NCBI RefSeq assembly: GCF_032118995.1
Contig: NC_092665.1
Coordinates: 14,342,012-14,406,011, forward strand
Length of the DNA stretch: 64,000 bases
Direction of reading: 5' to 3'
Source: Asterias amurensis
Taxonomy: Eukaryota > Echinodermata > Asteroidea > Forcipulatida > Asteriidae
Both the position numbers and the translations under genes were made by a program. The notes under the pieces were generated by a model. It was not told where the DNA came from. It did not search any database and saw only the letters and a list, made by a program, of their open reading frames with translations. Of this stretch, positions 43,626 to 54,047 are shown piece by piece. Numbering within the stretch: the first letter of the stretch is position 1; each line of letters begins with the position of its first letter.

Positions 43626-43788
43626 GGACACCTCGCCCTTTGAATGGGATGTAAAGCCGTTGGTGCCATGTGTCGTGACATTATGAGTTGCTCCGAGTTA
43701 CTGGCAGTAATATGCAACACCTCACCTTGTGTCCCTTCTAATTGTCTACTTGCTACACCTCATAAAATTATTAATAATCATCTCTAAA
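43626..43788 (+). repeat. 163-bp direct repeat, copy 2
   Basis: Near-perfect second copy of 43046-43208 in the same orientation. The sequence before and after differs between the copies, so only these 163 bp (plus the unit between them) were duplicated. Confidence 0.85.
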
Positions 43789-44027
43789 AGCACACTATCC
43801 CAAATTTAATCAGCTTTCAAATAAAAAAAAAATAACTAACTCAGAGATCCAAGCCCATGAAGTAGCAAATATTGCTTATTTTAATAAGCAGAAAACAATT
43901 TTAACAAATTCTGATCATGAGAAAAGAAGAAAAAAAAACACACGTCATGGTATTCTGGGAACAATTTCACAAAGTTTTTAATGGGTAATTTGTGCTTGCA
44001 TTGGTAGGAAAATAGCATAATTTAAAC

Positions 44028-44225
44028 CAGGGCCCACATACATTAAGCCAGTCAGTATAAAAACTTGCTAAGCACAAACAAATCTTGCTTAACAGAAACT
44101 GGTTACCAACCAAAAATCCATACATTTTACAATGTTGCAACTGGTTCTCCACTCATTGTTCACCACCAAAGAAATTTGCTTAGCAATATTTTCTGCTTAG
44201 CAGCTCTTTGAAATCTGTCCCTGGC
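44028..44225. mobile_element. MITE-5 (GCTTAGCA family)
   Basis: Facing blocks AAACTTGCTAAGCACAAAC with AGAAACTGGTTACCAACC, and AACTGGTTCTCC with TTTGCTTAGCAATATTTTC and TGCTTAGCAGCTCTTTGAAA, close to the family consensus. It lies just 3' of the phosphonatase stop. Confidence 0.6.
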
Positions 44226-44279
44226 TGGTATTGTTTTCCAACATACCAAATGGTTTTCTGCTTAGCTGGCTTTAGCAGC

Positions 44280-47200
44280 TTATGGTCTTTCCCCGGAAGC
44301 CATTTTCCGATTGATGTCGTCAATGACAGGAGGCAGGTCTTTCACGCTATCAATGACATAGTGACACCCGCATTCCGCTAGAATGTTGTAGGCGTTCTTT
44401 AGACGGCGCGCGTACTCGGCAGTGTCCATGTCAGCCATTTGCTTCTCACTGGCAGCCATATAGTTACCCTGGAAACAAAAACAAAAATATCATATTGTGT
44501 GTTCTTATTGCACCGTATCACCTGGGCCCAATTTCAAGCTTAAGGGTTAGCAAATTTACGTGCTTAAAAAGTTAACGGCAAGCTGTTTCACAGGTAAGAC
44601 AGAAAATAAGGCGGTCAGCTTGCGCGCACACCATGAATATTTACATTGTTCATTTTCATCAATCAATCATTTTCAAGGTAAGCATGCCTTTTTGTGTGCT
44701 TGCAATTAGCAGTGCTATGAAAAAGAACTCACGCAGCAAATCACAAAAACAGATCATTAAGAGGCTCTATGGGCCCAATTTAATAAAGCTGCATAAAACA
44801 GAAAATATTGCTAAAGATTTATGCTTACTGCACGCTAAATGAAATTGGGCCCAGTTTTGTGTCATCGATGGCTTTAAGTGAGATATCTTGATACCAGAGA
44901 GATTGAAATTTACTTACAGTTTTTGCCACTCCGACTGTCCAACATCCAGCAGCCAGCCCTTCCCTGATTCCATCAACGGTGTCGTCAACCTTTGTATTCA
45001 ATGACAGGTTTACAAATCATTAACCACTACTCAAAAAGACATTTGCAATCTAAGGGTTCTGGCTTAGTGCTAGAAGTCTCTTATTTGCAAATTCATATTA
45101 TTGTAACAATAGAAAAGGTGTTAAATGTAAAATGGCTATAAATTTTAATAATTGAAACACCACACAAATGTTTTCCTAACAAAACTCGTATGCATCTTTG
45201 CCAAACAAATACTTTAAGGGAGGTATATCACCAAGTATGAAAAAGCCACTGAAGCGCCACAACAGCTCAGGGCTACATACTCCCCCGTGAGCTGAGAAAG
45301 ATTAAAGGAATGTTATTGGCCCAATGACCAGGGGTCGATTTCACAAAGAGTTAGGACTAGTCCTAACTTAGGACTAGTCCTAGGAGATATACAAGTTGCA
45401 TGGATAGTCCTAACTGGTCCTAACTCGAGATAAGACTAGTCCTAACTCTTTGTGAAATCCACCCCAGGGCACTAATGTAAAGCGCATTGAGACGCTATTT
45501 TTTATTCCACCAACCTTTATGATGGCCTCGATGGGGTGTACGTCAAGCTTGATGGCATTCAACCACACCATGTGAGGGCAGGGTCTGGCCTGGGGTACAA
45601 GATCTGCGGTCACGATGACGTCTGGGATGAAACCCTGACTTGCTGCGATCTCCTTCAGGTCGGCCATGATGGGGGAGGTGAACCCGGTACAGGAACCAAT
45701 CTTCAAACCGCAGTGAAGTCGAAGATGATTCACTACTGTCACAACCCCTGAAAAAAAAAATTAAAACAGATTTACTTGACAAGTCTTACAAGTTATACAA
45801 TCCAGTTTTTTTTTTGGTCAAAACACTTACAAAATCTCTTAAACCTTATGTGAGGAATTACAGAGATGTCTGAAGTTTTACTTTACTAGGATATCAAGAA
45901 TTTTTGTTGATGGGAAGATGCATGTAAACAGACAACCTTCTATCATGTCGCCATGGTTCTTCAGAACCTGTCGCTGGAGTGGAACAAATTTCTGGTACAT
46001 GGACTCAATGTCGTCCTCTGTGGGTGGCTTTCCGTCGTGTGCTTCCATCCAACGTTTGCGGACAGACGAGAGCTCCAGCACTTTCTGAATATGAACCTGT
46101 GAAAATGAACATTAACAAAAGAACCGTTGACTTTTTAGTTCATTCGCTCCAACATCTTGTGTGTTTAACTTACTGTTTATTGTATCATAACTCATTGGCC
46201 TCCCTAGGCTTGATCGCCTATTTCACGGAGGCATCAAAGATGATTGCCTCCATGCCCCCTGGCCCTTGAATTGCTCCAGTAGAAATTTACAATTTCCTCA
46301 TAGGTTGCCCTTTACCAAGAAGAAAATGCCTTGATGCCCTTGCACTTTCAAAAACGAAGCATACGATAACAGGCCTGCCTCACTGAATTTTGACCAGTCC
46401 CAATCTACACGTAAAGCTGCAGGCCTTGAACTTTGCTCCTGACGGGGCACGGCAGTTTTCCACGGTTAAGGGGCACTCTATGATGAAAATGTGCAATGTT
46501 TTACTGTGTAAATTTTTTAATCTTTTATCTTAAGTGCACTTCTGTAGATTATTATTAGCTGGGATCCATGGGAGATCAGTGAGTTTTTCTTACTGAATGG
46601 ATTTCCCAGGATAAACAAGAAATAAATAAATAAATAAATAAATAAATAAAATGTACATTTTTATTGGACTTTTGCAATGGGCACGAGTGCAAAAAGCACC
46701 ATCGCAATTGCTGTGGGTATCTTGGGTTAAAAGCTGAAGCTGAAAGAAATCACAACAGGGCTTGTAGGGTGCTGTATAGCCCTCCAGTCAGGACTGACAG
46801 GAAGAAGATCTCCTAAATAACATTCCTAATGGATTTATTTCTTGATGGTGGGTAACCTACTTTCTTATGAGTCCCCATCGGTCCCCTCGCCTCCTCATCC
46901 GTGATGGCCACCCCTTCACCCTTGAAAATTTCAACGAAGGTGTAGGCCGGAGCGAAGACTCCACAGTCAACGACTGTCCCCGCCCAGTCAAAGATAACTG
47001 CTTTTACTTTTCCGAGATATCTCCTGGTGTGGTGATAAGGCATTAGTGGGTTGCTCCATGGAGCTGAAAAGATAAACATATAAACAAAAATAGTAATAAT
47101 AATTATGGCAAGTATTTTATTCATTAGCATTCGGACACAGTTTAAGTTCTAACCCCCCCCCCCCCAAAAAAAAAAGAGAAAAAAAAAGAAACAAAGTTAC

Positions 47201-48042
47201 AACAAATAAGTCATGGCTCCCCCCCCCCCAGTCACAAGTTGTTTTTTCACTAACAATTTTGATTTAATAATAAGGGCATTATCAATCATAGTTGCGATAA
47301 CGTAACCCTCCTGCCGTCGGCAGGAGGGTTACGTTATCGCAACTATATCAATCATAAAATAACACAATTTGTTTAAACTAAAGTAAGAAGTATTACTTTT
47401 AGTTTTAGTGAATGTAACGATTAAAAATAAAAATAAATTAAGTACAAATAAATTTATTTTATTACAACATGTACATACAGACAGCCACTTTAAGATTCAT
47501 ATACATTGTTTGATTGGCTTTTGAAATTGGTGTTTTTTTTAACTTGGCAAAATTACATGCGGTCTAAATTAAATTGCCTACAAAAAACAACAGTTTTTAA
47601 AAGAATTCCCAACATTCAATATATATAAAATATACATTTTAAATTACGACTGAAACTTGAAAGTTTCAGAAAGAACTTAAAAAGTAGAAATATTTTATTA
47701 TTAGGAGTTTAGTCTAGTAATATTCCAATTCACTGAAATTCAGTGAATTGGAATATTACAAGACTAAACTCCTATTCCTTCTTTAAAAAAAATCTAAGCA
47801 ATCAAGCTGTCAATTAAAAAAAAAAGAAAAAAGAATGGAACATTTTTACGTTTATAAACTATTGTCTAACCAAATAAGACACCGACAGTGACACCGACAC
47901 CATGCCGACACTGACTGTCTGACATTCAGTCAGTGAACATGTTGAAGTTGGTATTAAATAAATTTTAAAACGTACCCGGTACCCTTTCAACCTTTGTCAT
48001 AAACCAACCGAACCTAACCCAACTAAGCTTACCTGATGCCAT
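44280..48042 (-). CDS. phnX: Phosphonoacetaldehyde hydrolase (phosphonatase, HAD superfamily)
   Basis: Six coding exons in transcript order: 48042-48033, 47063-46861, 46096-45937, 45747-45515, 44989-44918, 44468-44280, giving 288 residues. It aligns end to end with bacterial PhnX as I remember it. HAD motif I FDWAGT has nucleophile Asp29 (Asp12 in Bacillus cereus). MGTHK carries Lys70 at the offset of the Schiff-base Lys53. [11 protein letters not shown] is motif II, and [11 protein letters not shown] (motif III/IV) replaces the usual VGDT. It should split phosphonoacetaldehyde into acetaldehyde and phosphate after transamination of 2-aminoethylphosphonate. No mitochondrial presequence is obvious. 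The first exon encodes only three residues plus one base, so the start is less certain than the rest. Five GT-AG introns and host-like codon use show a settled nuclear gene. Confidence 0.9.
44522..44855. mobile_element. MITE-5-like element, old
   Basis: Left end CCTGGGCCCAATTTCAAGCT and right end TGAAATTGGGCCCAG are inverse. A second internal GGGCCCAATTTAATAAAGC suggests two overlapping insertions. It lies in phosphonatase intron 5. Confidence 0.55.
45329..45470. mobile_element. MITE-4 (TTAGGACTAGTCCTAA), fold-back
   Basis: About 140 bp. Left GGGGTCGATTTCACAAAGAG with TTAGGACTAGTCCTAACTTA faces right GACTAGTCCTAACTCTTTGT with GAAATCCACCCC. It lies in phosphonatase intron 4. No ORF. Confidence 0.75.
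46197..46455 (-). repeat. Dispersed GGCCTG repeat, inverted copy
   Basis: Read on the minus strand it has the family order CAGGCCTG, CTTCGTTTTTGAAAGTGC, AAGGCATTTTCTTCTTGG, AATTGTAAATTTCTACTGG and ATGGAGGCAATC. It lies in phosphonatase intron 2. Confidence 0.65.
46618..46651. repeat. (AAAT)n microsatellite
   Basis: About eight tandem AAAT units following GATAAACAAG, in phosphonatase intron 2. It may be the A-rich tail of a decayed retroelement, but no head is visible. Confidence 0.85.
47288..47346. repeat. Perfect palindrome, 29-bp arms, 1-bp centre
   Basis: Left arm starts ATAGTTGCGATAACGTAACC and ends CTCCTGCCG; the right arm is its exact reverse complement around T47317. It is flanked by AT-rich DNA (TCAATC on both sides). 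Decayed relatives lie at 34962-35022 and around 28555-28600. It lies in phosphonatase intron 1. Confidence 0.95.
47702..47774. repeat. Near-perfect palindrome, 36-bp arms, 1-bp centre
   Basis: Left arm TAGGAGTTTAGTCT then AGTAATATTCCAATTCACTG; the right arm is its inverse with one mismatch. The centre is A47738. It is not related to the palindrome 350 bp away. It lies in phosphonatase intron 1. Confidence 0.95.
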
Positions 48043-48540
48043 ATTGAATTGCTATTATGTCGCAAAATGGTGTAACAATAGCTCACACTTTCTTCCCAAA
48101 ACGCTCAAGTAAACGCAATAATTGTTCTCGAACATCAAGCACAAGTGAGTACATTCAACTTCTCATATTAATGTTGTACCCGCCCACCCACATGCTAAAA
48201 CAAAGTTCTTTGCATCAGCTGTTTGTGTTATTGTTCTCCTAACCCAAAGTAGGACACCCGAACCGAAAATAACGTCGCATAGACAGTCATAGGAAGAAAA
48301 TAAGTAATTAACAGCCAATGTTTACCAATGGGCACTACTTCCTCCAACGAATAAATTTATGCTATTAAATTAAAACTATATAAAGCGAAATATGAATTAT
48401 GTTAATCTAAAGAACAACCTAATATTTATTTTATTTGTTTAAACGAATGTTTAATCTGATGTTGAGAGATTGTTTGGATCCCGATATCTATTTTTAGATC
48501 GAGTTAAATGAGGTCAATTGGGGTCAAATGAATGAGAGCG
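48043..48540. promoter_or_regulatory. Divergent promoter region, phosphonatase / CNOT2
   Basis: Lies between the phosphonatase start codon and the putative first exon of CNOT2, which are transcribed away from each other. No ORF of interest on either strand. A CGGCCATCTTG motif (48542-48552), the YY1 core inverted, sits at the CNOT2 side. Confidence 0.45.
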
Positions 48541-48599
48541 TCGGCCATCTTGCTTTTGAAATTGACAATTTACGTGTTTTTTGTGCATCGGTAACAAAA

Positions 48600-48688
48600 C
48601 AAGGCATTTATCTCTACTTCAAACTTATTTCAGTTCTGAGTGAATGGTCCATATTGGAGAGGAATGCTTACATTATTTCATGAGCCAG
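48600..48688 (+). other. Putative 5' non-coding exon of CNOT2
   Basis: A good donor (GCCAG|GTAATG) ends at 48688, and an acceptor (GACAG|GC) opens the exon at 49569. If joined, the CNOT2 reading frame has an in-frame TGA four codons or so above the junction, which supports the start at 49597. The exon's 5' edge is not known. It carries upstream ATGs at 48644, 48663 and 48680. Confidence 0.45.
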
Positions 48689-49596
48689 GTAATGTATTTG
48701 GAGTAATTTTAACTGTTGCTAAAGCATTTTTGTTCCTTTGAAATTGGATGTTGTGATTGATGTTTTCAATTTCGTGTGTTGTGCAGCGTCTGTACATACG
48801 TCATGTACATGCGGATCCGTACATGCGCATGTTGATCACCAGCTAGCACGGAAGTTAGCTTAGAGTTAGACCGTATATCTGGGTATGTACATCCATAGTA
48901 CATCATACATGTACAGTGTACAACCAACAGGCAACACAAGTACAATCTTTATGTACTTATTTGATGGTTGATAAACTACATGGGCAGTACCCGTGACAAA
49001 GCAATAACATCGCGAAGCCCGCCTCTCGGCGCCTGACTGAATCACTGATTTATCCACATGACGTCATTTCAGTTGGGCGCCCTCACCTAGAGGTCAAAAG
49101 GAGGTTGTTCATTGGTCAATTATGGTGTGCGCCTCGCGTCAAATCTGTGCGACTTGATTGTTTCGTCACCGTTCTCCTGTAAATAGGAATCTTATTAAGT
49201 AAGATGGTTATTTCTAACGTCTATCGTCAAACGATACAGCAATTGAGGAAAGGCATTGAGTAATTTTGACTTGTTAATTAATTGTTGTGGGAAGGGGCAT
49301 CGAAGGGGCAGTCGAAGCCCCCTGTGTTCCTTCCCACAATGCTTTTCGACAATTGAGAAAAATAAGCAAGGTTTCAATGTGAAGACTTGCATGTGAAAGA
49401 TTTCTGTATCCTGCCAAAAAGTGCCACCACATTTTCAGAATTTCAACATCTACAAGTGAAAAAGTTGTGACAGGGTATGTAACTTTCCAAAATGGGGGAA
49501 AATTTCCAGAATTGACAAGTGACATTATTTTGATGTACATGTGTTGTAATTTTCTTTTTCGTTGACAGGCGCGGTTTGAAAGCAACAGAAGTGAAA

Positions 49597-52500
49597 ATGG
49601 AAATAGAGTAAGCAATTATTCATCAGGAAAACCATAGAGTTAGGACATAAACAAATTATTTCCTGCCAAATCAAAATGTTTCCTTTGCATTGTTGCCAAA
49701 CTATAAAGAAGAAAGATACCCCCCCCCCTTTTGTTTAACTTAACAAAAACAGACATATTTTGTTTTCCTCCATCCTACAATCTAGACTGTTTTAAAAGAT
49801 AAATACCAATTCCTACCTTCAGCTACCCGAGTTATTTTCATCTTGAATGTCTTCTTCTATCAGCCCCCATAGCAAGAGTGCCTCTAAACCTTGCTTGAGA
49901 CAAAGTTGCATAACAGTATAAAAATACAACAAACATACAAAATCTTGGATTTGGGAAGTTATGTTTCTTTTTTATTTTTGCTCAACAGTCCAGGAATGTC
50001 GCAAGATGGGAGGAAAAGTCAACCAGACATGTCTCTAGGTGGTAAGTATTGCATTTCTCACTATAATGCTAAACAGAAAATATGGGTTAAGGTGCATCAA
50101 CGGCACTGGACACTTGTTAATTGCTCAAAGTAATTGTAAGCGTAAAAACTTACTTGGCAACGAGCAAAGGAGAGCTGTTGAAAGTATAACATTCTGTAAG
50201 AAACAGCTCCCTCTGAGGTAACGTAGTTTTTGAGTAAAATATTTGATGTAGTTTTTCACTAAAATCTTTGAGTTGATTTCTAGACCTCAGCTGAGTTTTT
50301 TTTTTTACCTTTACAATGATGTGTATTTAGCACAGTATACTCAGTACTTTCCTGAGTTCTGTGAAGAAAAAGCTACAGGCAAATCTTTCGGGAGTGATTC
50401 AAACCCTTGACCTTGGCAGAGGTCTTACCACTGGACAACCGAACTAGCCCGATGGCTAGAGGCAGTTCGAATCCTTAGCAGTGGGTACCGCAATGAATAA
50501 ACAAGAAGTGTCGTAAGAGCACTGAATTCAAACTCTGGTGTTTCTGATCAGCAGGGTGTGGGTTCGAATCCCCAGCCGTGACACTTGTGTCCTTAAGCAA
50601 GACACTTGACCATTGCTTTGTCCTTCGGATGGGACATAAACCCGTTGGTCCCATGTGTTGTGTAACGCATGTAAAAGAACCCAGTGCACTTTCGAAAAGA
50701 GAAGGGGTTAGCCCCAGTGTTCCTGGCTGTGGATGCTAAATGCGCCGTAGCACCTTGTAACCCTTATGGGGTGCTAACTAATTGGGTATCAGAATTCATA
50801 ACTTTCATAACCTATCTTTTTGAAAGTTTGTATATACTAAGCGCCTTGAGTACCTTGTTTGGTAAGTACGTGCGCTATATAAGACTTTGACTTTGATATA
50901 ATAAAAAGTGTCAAAAACACATCGGTGTAAGGGTAAAAACCATATTCTTTATCCCTGATGCAAAAATCAACATCTTAAAATGTTAAAAGTAATCTTTACA
51001 ATAATTGTTCATGATTATTTTTCGCAGATTTTGGTTTGCTGGGTTCAGGCATGAAACTCAAGAACAAGATGGGCTTCTACAAAGAGAGTGACGCTGACTT
51101 CAGCGAGAACTCCGCCTACTTCCCACCCTCCAGCATGTTTACTTCACATAAGGATGTGAGTTTTCTACAACACAACTTCCTAAAACTACATCACTTACAT
51201 TAAATTTGTCAAACATTGTCTTCCTCTGAACCCATATCTATTGCCAAGACAGCTCAATGAACAAGCTAGTGGTATGCCTGTATGCTTTGTTTTTGAAAAG
51301 GGCACCAAGGCATTTTCTCCTTGGTAAAGGGAACCCTATGAGAAAATTGTCAATTTCTACTGTCATGACTATAGCACTTCAAGGGCACCAAGGCAATGAC
51401 CATGGGACATGGAGGCAATCGCCTCTGCTCGTCTTCAGGAGAAAGAGTATACTGTTCAGAACGAGCAGAGTATACTGTTTGAAACGTCAAGACCACACAC
51501 CGGCTCTTCTCGGAGCCAAAACACTCACACAAGAGAGGTTTACACATGGTTGTACTCGCAAGTTTGCTATTTATTTATAGTTTGTTCCTATTTATCCACA
51601 TAATGCAAAGCTTCAAACAATACTTAAAGATAATATTATTACTTTTCTATATGTTGAAGTGTTGTTTATAATATCCGTTTGACAATGTTGCATTTTGGAT
51701 GATATTTTTACTAGTATGCTAAATTCTTTGGAATTTTTTTTATTTATCCTCTAGCTGTTGACGTCGCAGTCACAGTCACTTTCGCAGTTTGGCATTTATG
51801 GTCAGCATGGTAAGTTTTAAGTCCGTGTCCAAAATGGCGGCAGCTCTGGCTAGATTAGCGCGTCTGTCAGTGTTAAAGAATAGGCAGACATCTAGCCGTA
51901 GCTGTAACCCAAGGCATCGTTTCGGACATGGCGTTAAAAAGATTTTATCAAGTGCTCTTTGGGGATCCCAAATCATACTGTGAAATCATTTTGTTTGTGT
52001 AATTTGAAGCCTCTTACTGACGGCAAAAGTGATGTACTCAAGTAATTTAATTGTTGTTTGAAACGATATCCTATTAATAAGAATTGCAATAATTCTTTGC
52101 ACTTTAATGATAACATTGACATAAGCGAACATACTACTCCTGAGTGTAGACCTCGAATTCAGAGGCCACAGAGGTAATTGCCTGTGTTGTCCAGGGCCGC
52201 ATTTCATAGAGCTGCTAACAGGCCTGTATGCTTCGTTTTTGAAAGGGCAAGGACACCAAGGCATTTTCTCTTTGGCAAAGGGCACCCTATGGGGAAATTT
52301 TAAATTTCTACTAGAGCATTTCAAGGGCACCAAGGCAATGGCAAGGGGCAACGGAGGCAATCGCCTTCGTTGCCTCCGTGAAGTATCAGGCCTGTGCTAA
52401 GCTCAAAAATTTGCTTAGCATAAAATTTCTCCCTTGATAAAAACAGGATTACCAACCAAATTTTCACGTGATTTTCAGGATACGCAAACAAAAGCTGAAT

Positions 52501-54011
52501 ACCAGTAACAAGCACTATGCAACGAATGGAAATTTGGTTGGTAATCCTGTTTTTATCAAGGAAGAAATTTCAAGCTAAGCAAATTTTTGTGCTTAGCAGC
52601 TCTATGAAATTGGGCCCTGGTCTTGCCCTTGGTGCCTTCTGGAGTTCCTCTGAGGCCTTGGCCGTGGTGCCCCTTCAAAGCATTCCCCTCGACGTTAAGA
52701 TTATCCAGTGGAAGTGCCCTTCGCATCTTCGCATAATGAAAGTAGCCTTTCTCTCTCAAAGATGAAATTCTTGCGCTGTGAGTGACTCTTTTTGTTAAAT
52801 ATAATTTTTCCATGTCCAGGTTTGGGTTTGCAGCAGGCGCAGTCGCAGCAGCAGCAGTCGGGGATGCAGCGGGGTATGCCCAACCCACAACAACAAACAC
52901 AGCAGCAGCTTCCCTTCCCAAGTCGCAGCATGTCAGGTCTCCCTGGTAGCATAGGAGGACAAATAACACCGACGCCCCCGTCACCAAGCAGGTGAGGTCA
53001 ACAGAACTTGGCTACAGAAATTTTATTTACTTACAACTGTCAACAGTCTTCTTACTTGCTGTATCTCATCATATGCATGAAATAACAAATCTGTGAAAAT
53101 TTGAGCTCAATCTGTCATCGAAGTTGCAAGATAATAATGAAAGAAAAAACACCCTTGTCACACGAAGTTGTGTGCTTTTTGATTTCGAGACCTCAAATTC
53201 TAAATCTGAGATCTTGACATTAATTTCAATGAAAATAACTTCTTTCTCGAAAACTTCGTTACTTCAGAGGGAGCCGTTTCTCACAATGTTTTATACTATC
53301 AACTTCTCCCCATTACTCGTTACCAAGTAAGGTTTTATGTTTTTTTATTTTATTACCAATAGTGTTCACTGCCTTTAAACATTTTGTCAAGTAGACAACC
53401 TGGCTAATAAACTCTGGGCTTAACTTGCCTCCAGGAAGTTTTAGTACCCCTGATTTTAAACATGTATTGTCACAGATGTATTCTGATTGCATTAACGGTA
53501 GAAATCACAACCAGTATAATAGGTAAATAGAGTAAATATGAAAAAATTGATGAATAGCCCATCACTAAAATTGTTCTAGCTACAACCCTGATCACCATTA
53601 TTTGTTATTTGCTTTGATATGATTTTAGGGGAATGTTGCCCGTTGGTCCACGAGTCAGCCAGGTACAAACGAGTACAAACCAGGGGTCCATGAGCATCCA
53701 GAGCAGGGTAGGAACGCTAGGGTCCGGCATGCCCAGTCCAAACAGTAGGACATCGCCAAGTTTAGTAGCCATGCAGCAGAAACAACAACAGCAGAGGATG
53801 CTTGGAGGGTGAGTTTGAAGAGAGATTCCTGTTAATCAATTGATCAATTAATGAATCGATCGATCATTGAATCAATCGATCAATCAGTCAATCGATTGAT
53901 CAACTGATCAATCAATCAATGAATTAATCAATCAATCAATCAAAAACATAGAGAACTAAAAAGAATTATGTGAATAGTAAAAAGTTTGAAAAGTAAAAAT
54001 AAAGTGAAAAG

Positions 54012-54047
<36 letters not shown>

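Larger units (their letters stand above)
41194..44279. other. Convergent spacer between PSMC2 and the phosphonatase gene
   Basis: Holds both 3'UTRs and many repeats: a short GACTCC/GGAGTC fold-back at about 41985-42050, MITE-2, a 163-bp direct repeat pair around a fold-back element, and MITE-5. I recognise no coding exon. An AATAAA at 42149-42154 is a candidate PSMC2 poly(A) signal, about 0.96 kb past the stop. Confidence 0.55.

Noticed and set aside
43046-43788. LTR-type element suggested by 163-bp direct repeats
   Set aside because: No TG...CA ends, no primer-binding site or polypurine tract, no coding remnants; better explained by duplication.
52556-52987. Ala- and Pro-rich open frame antisense to CNOT2 exon 5
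   Set aside because: Complement of the CAG-rich glutamine run; not a gene.
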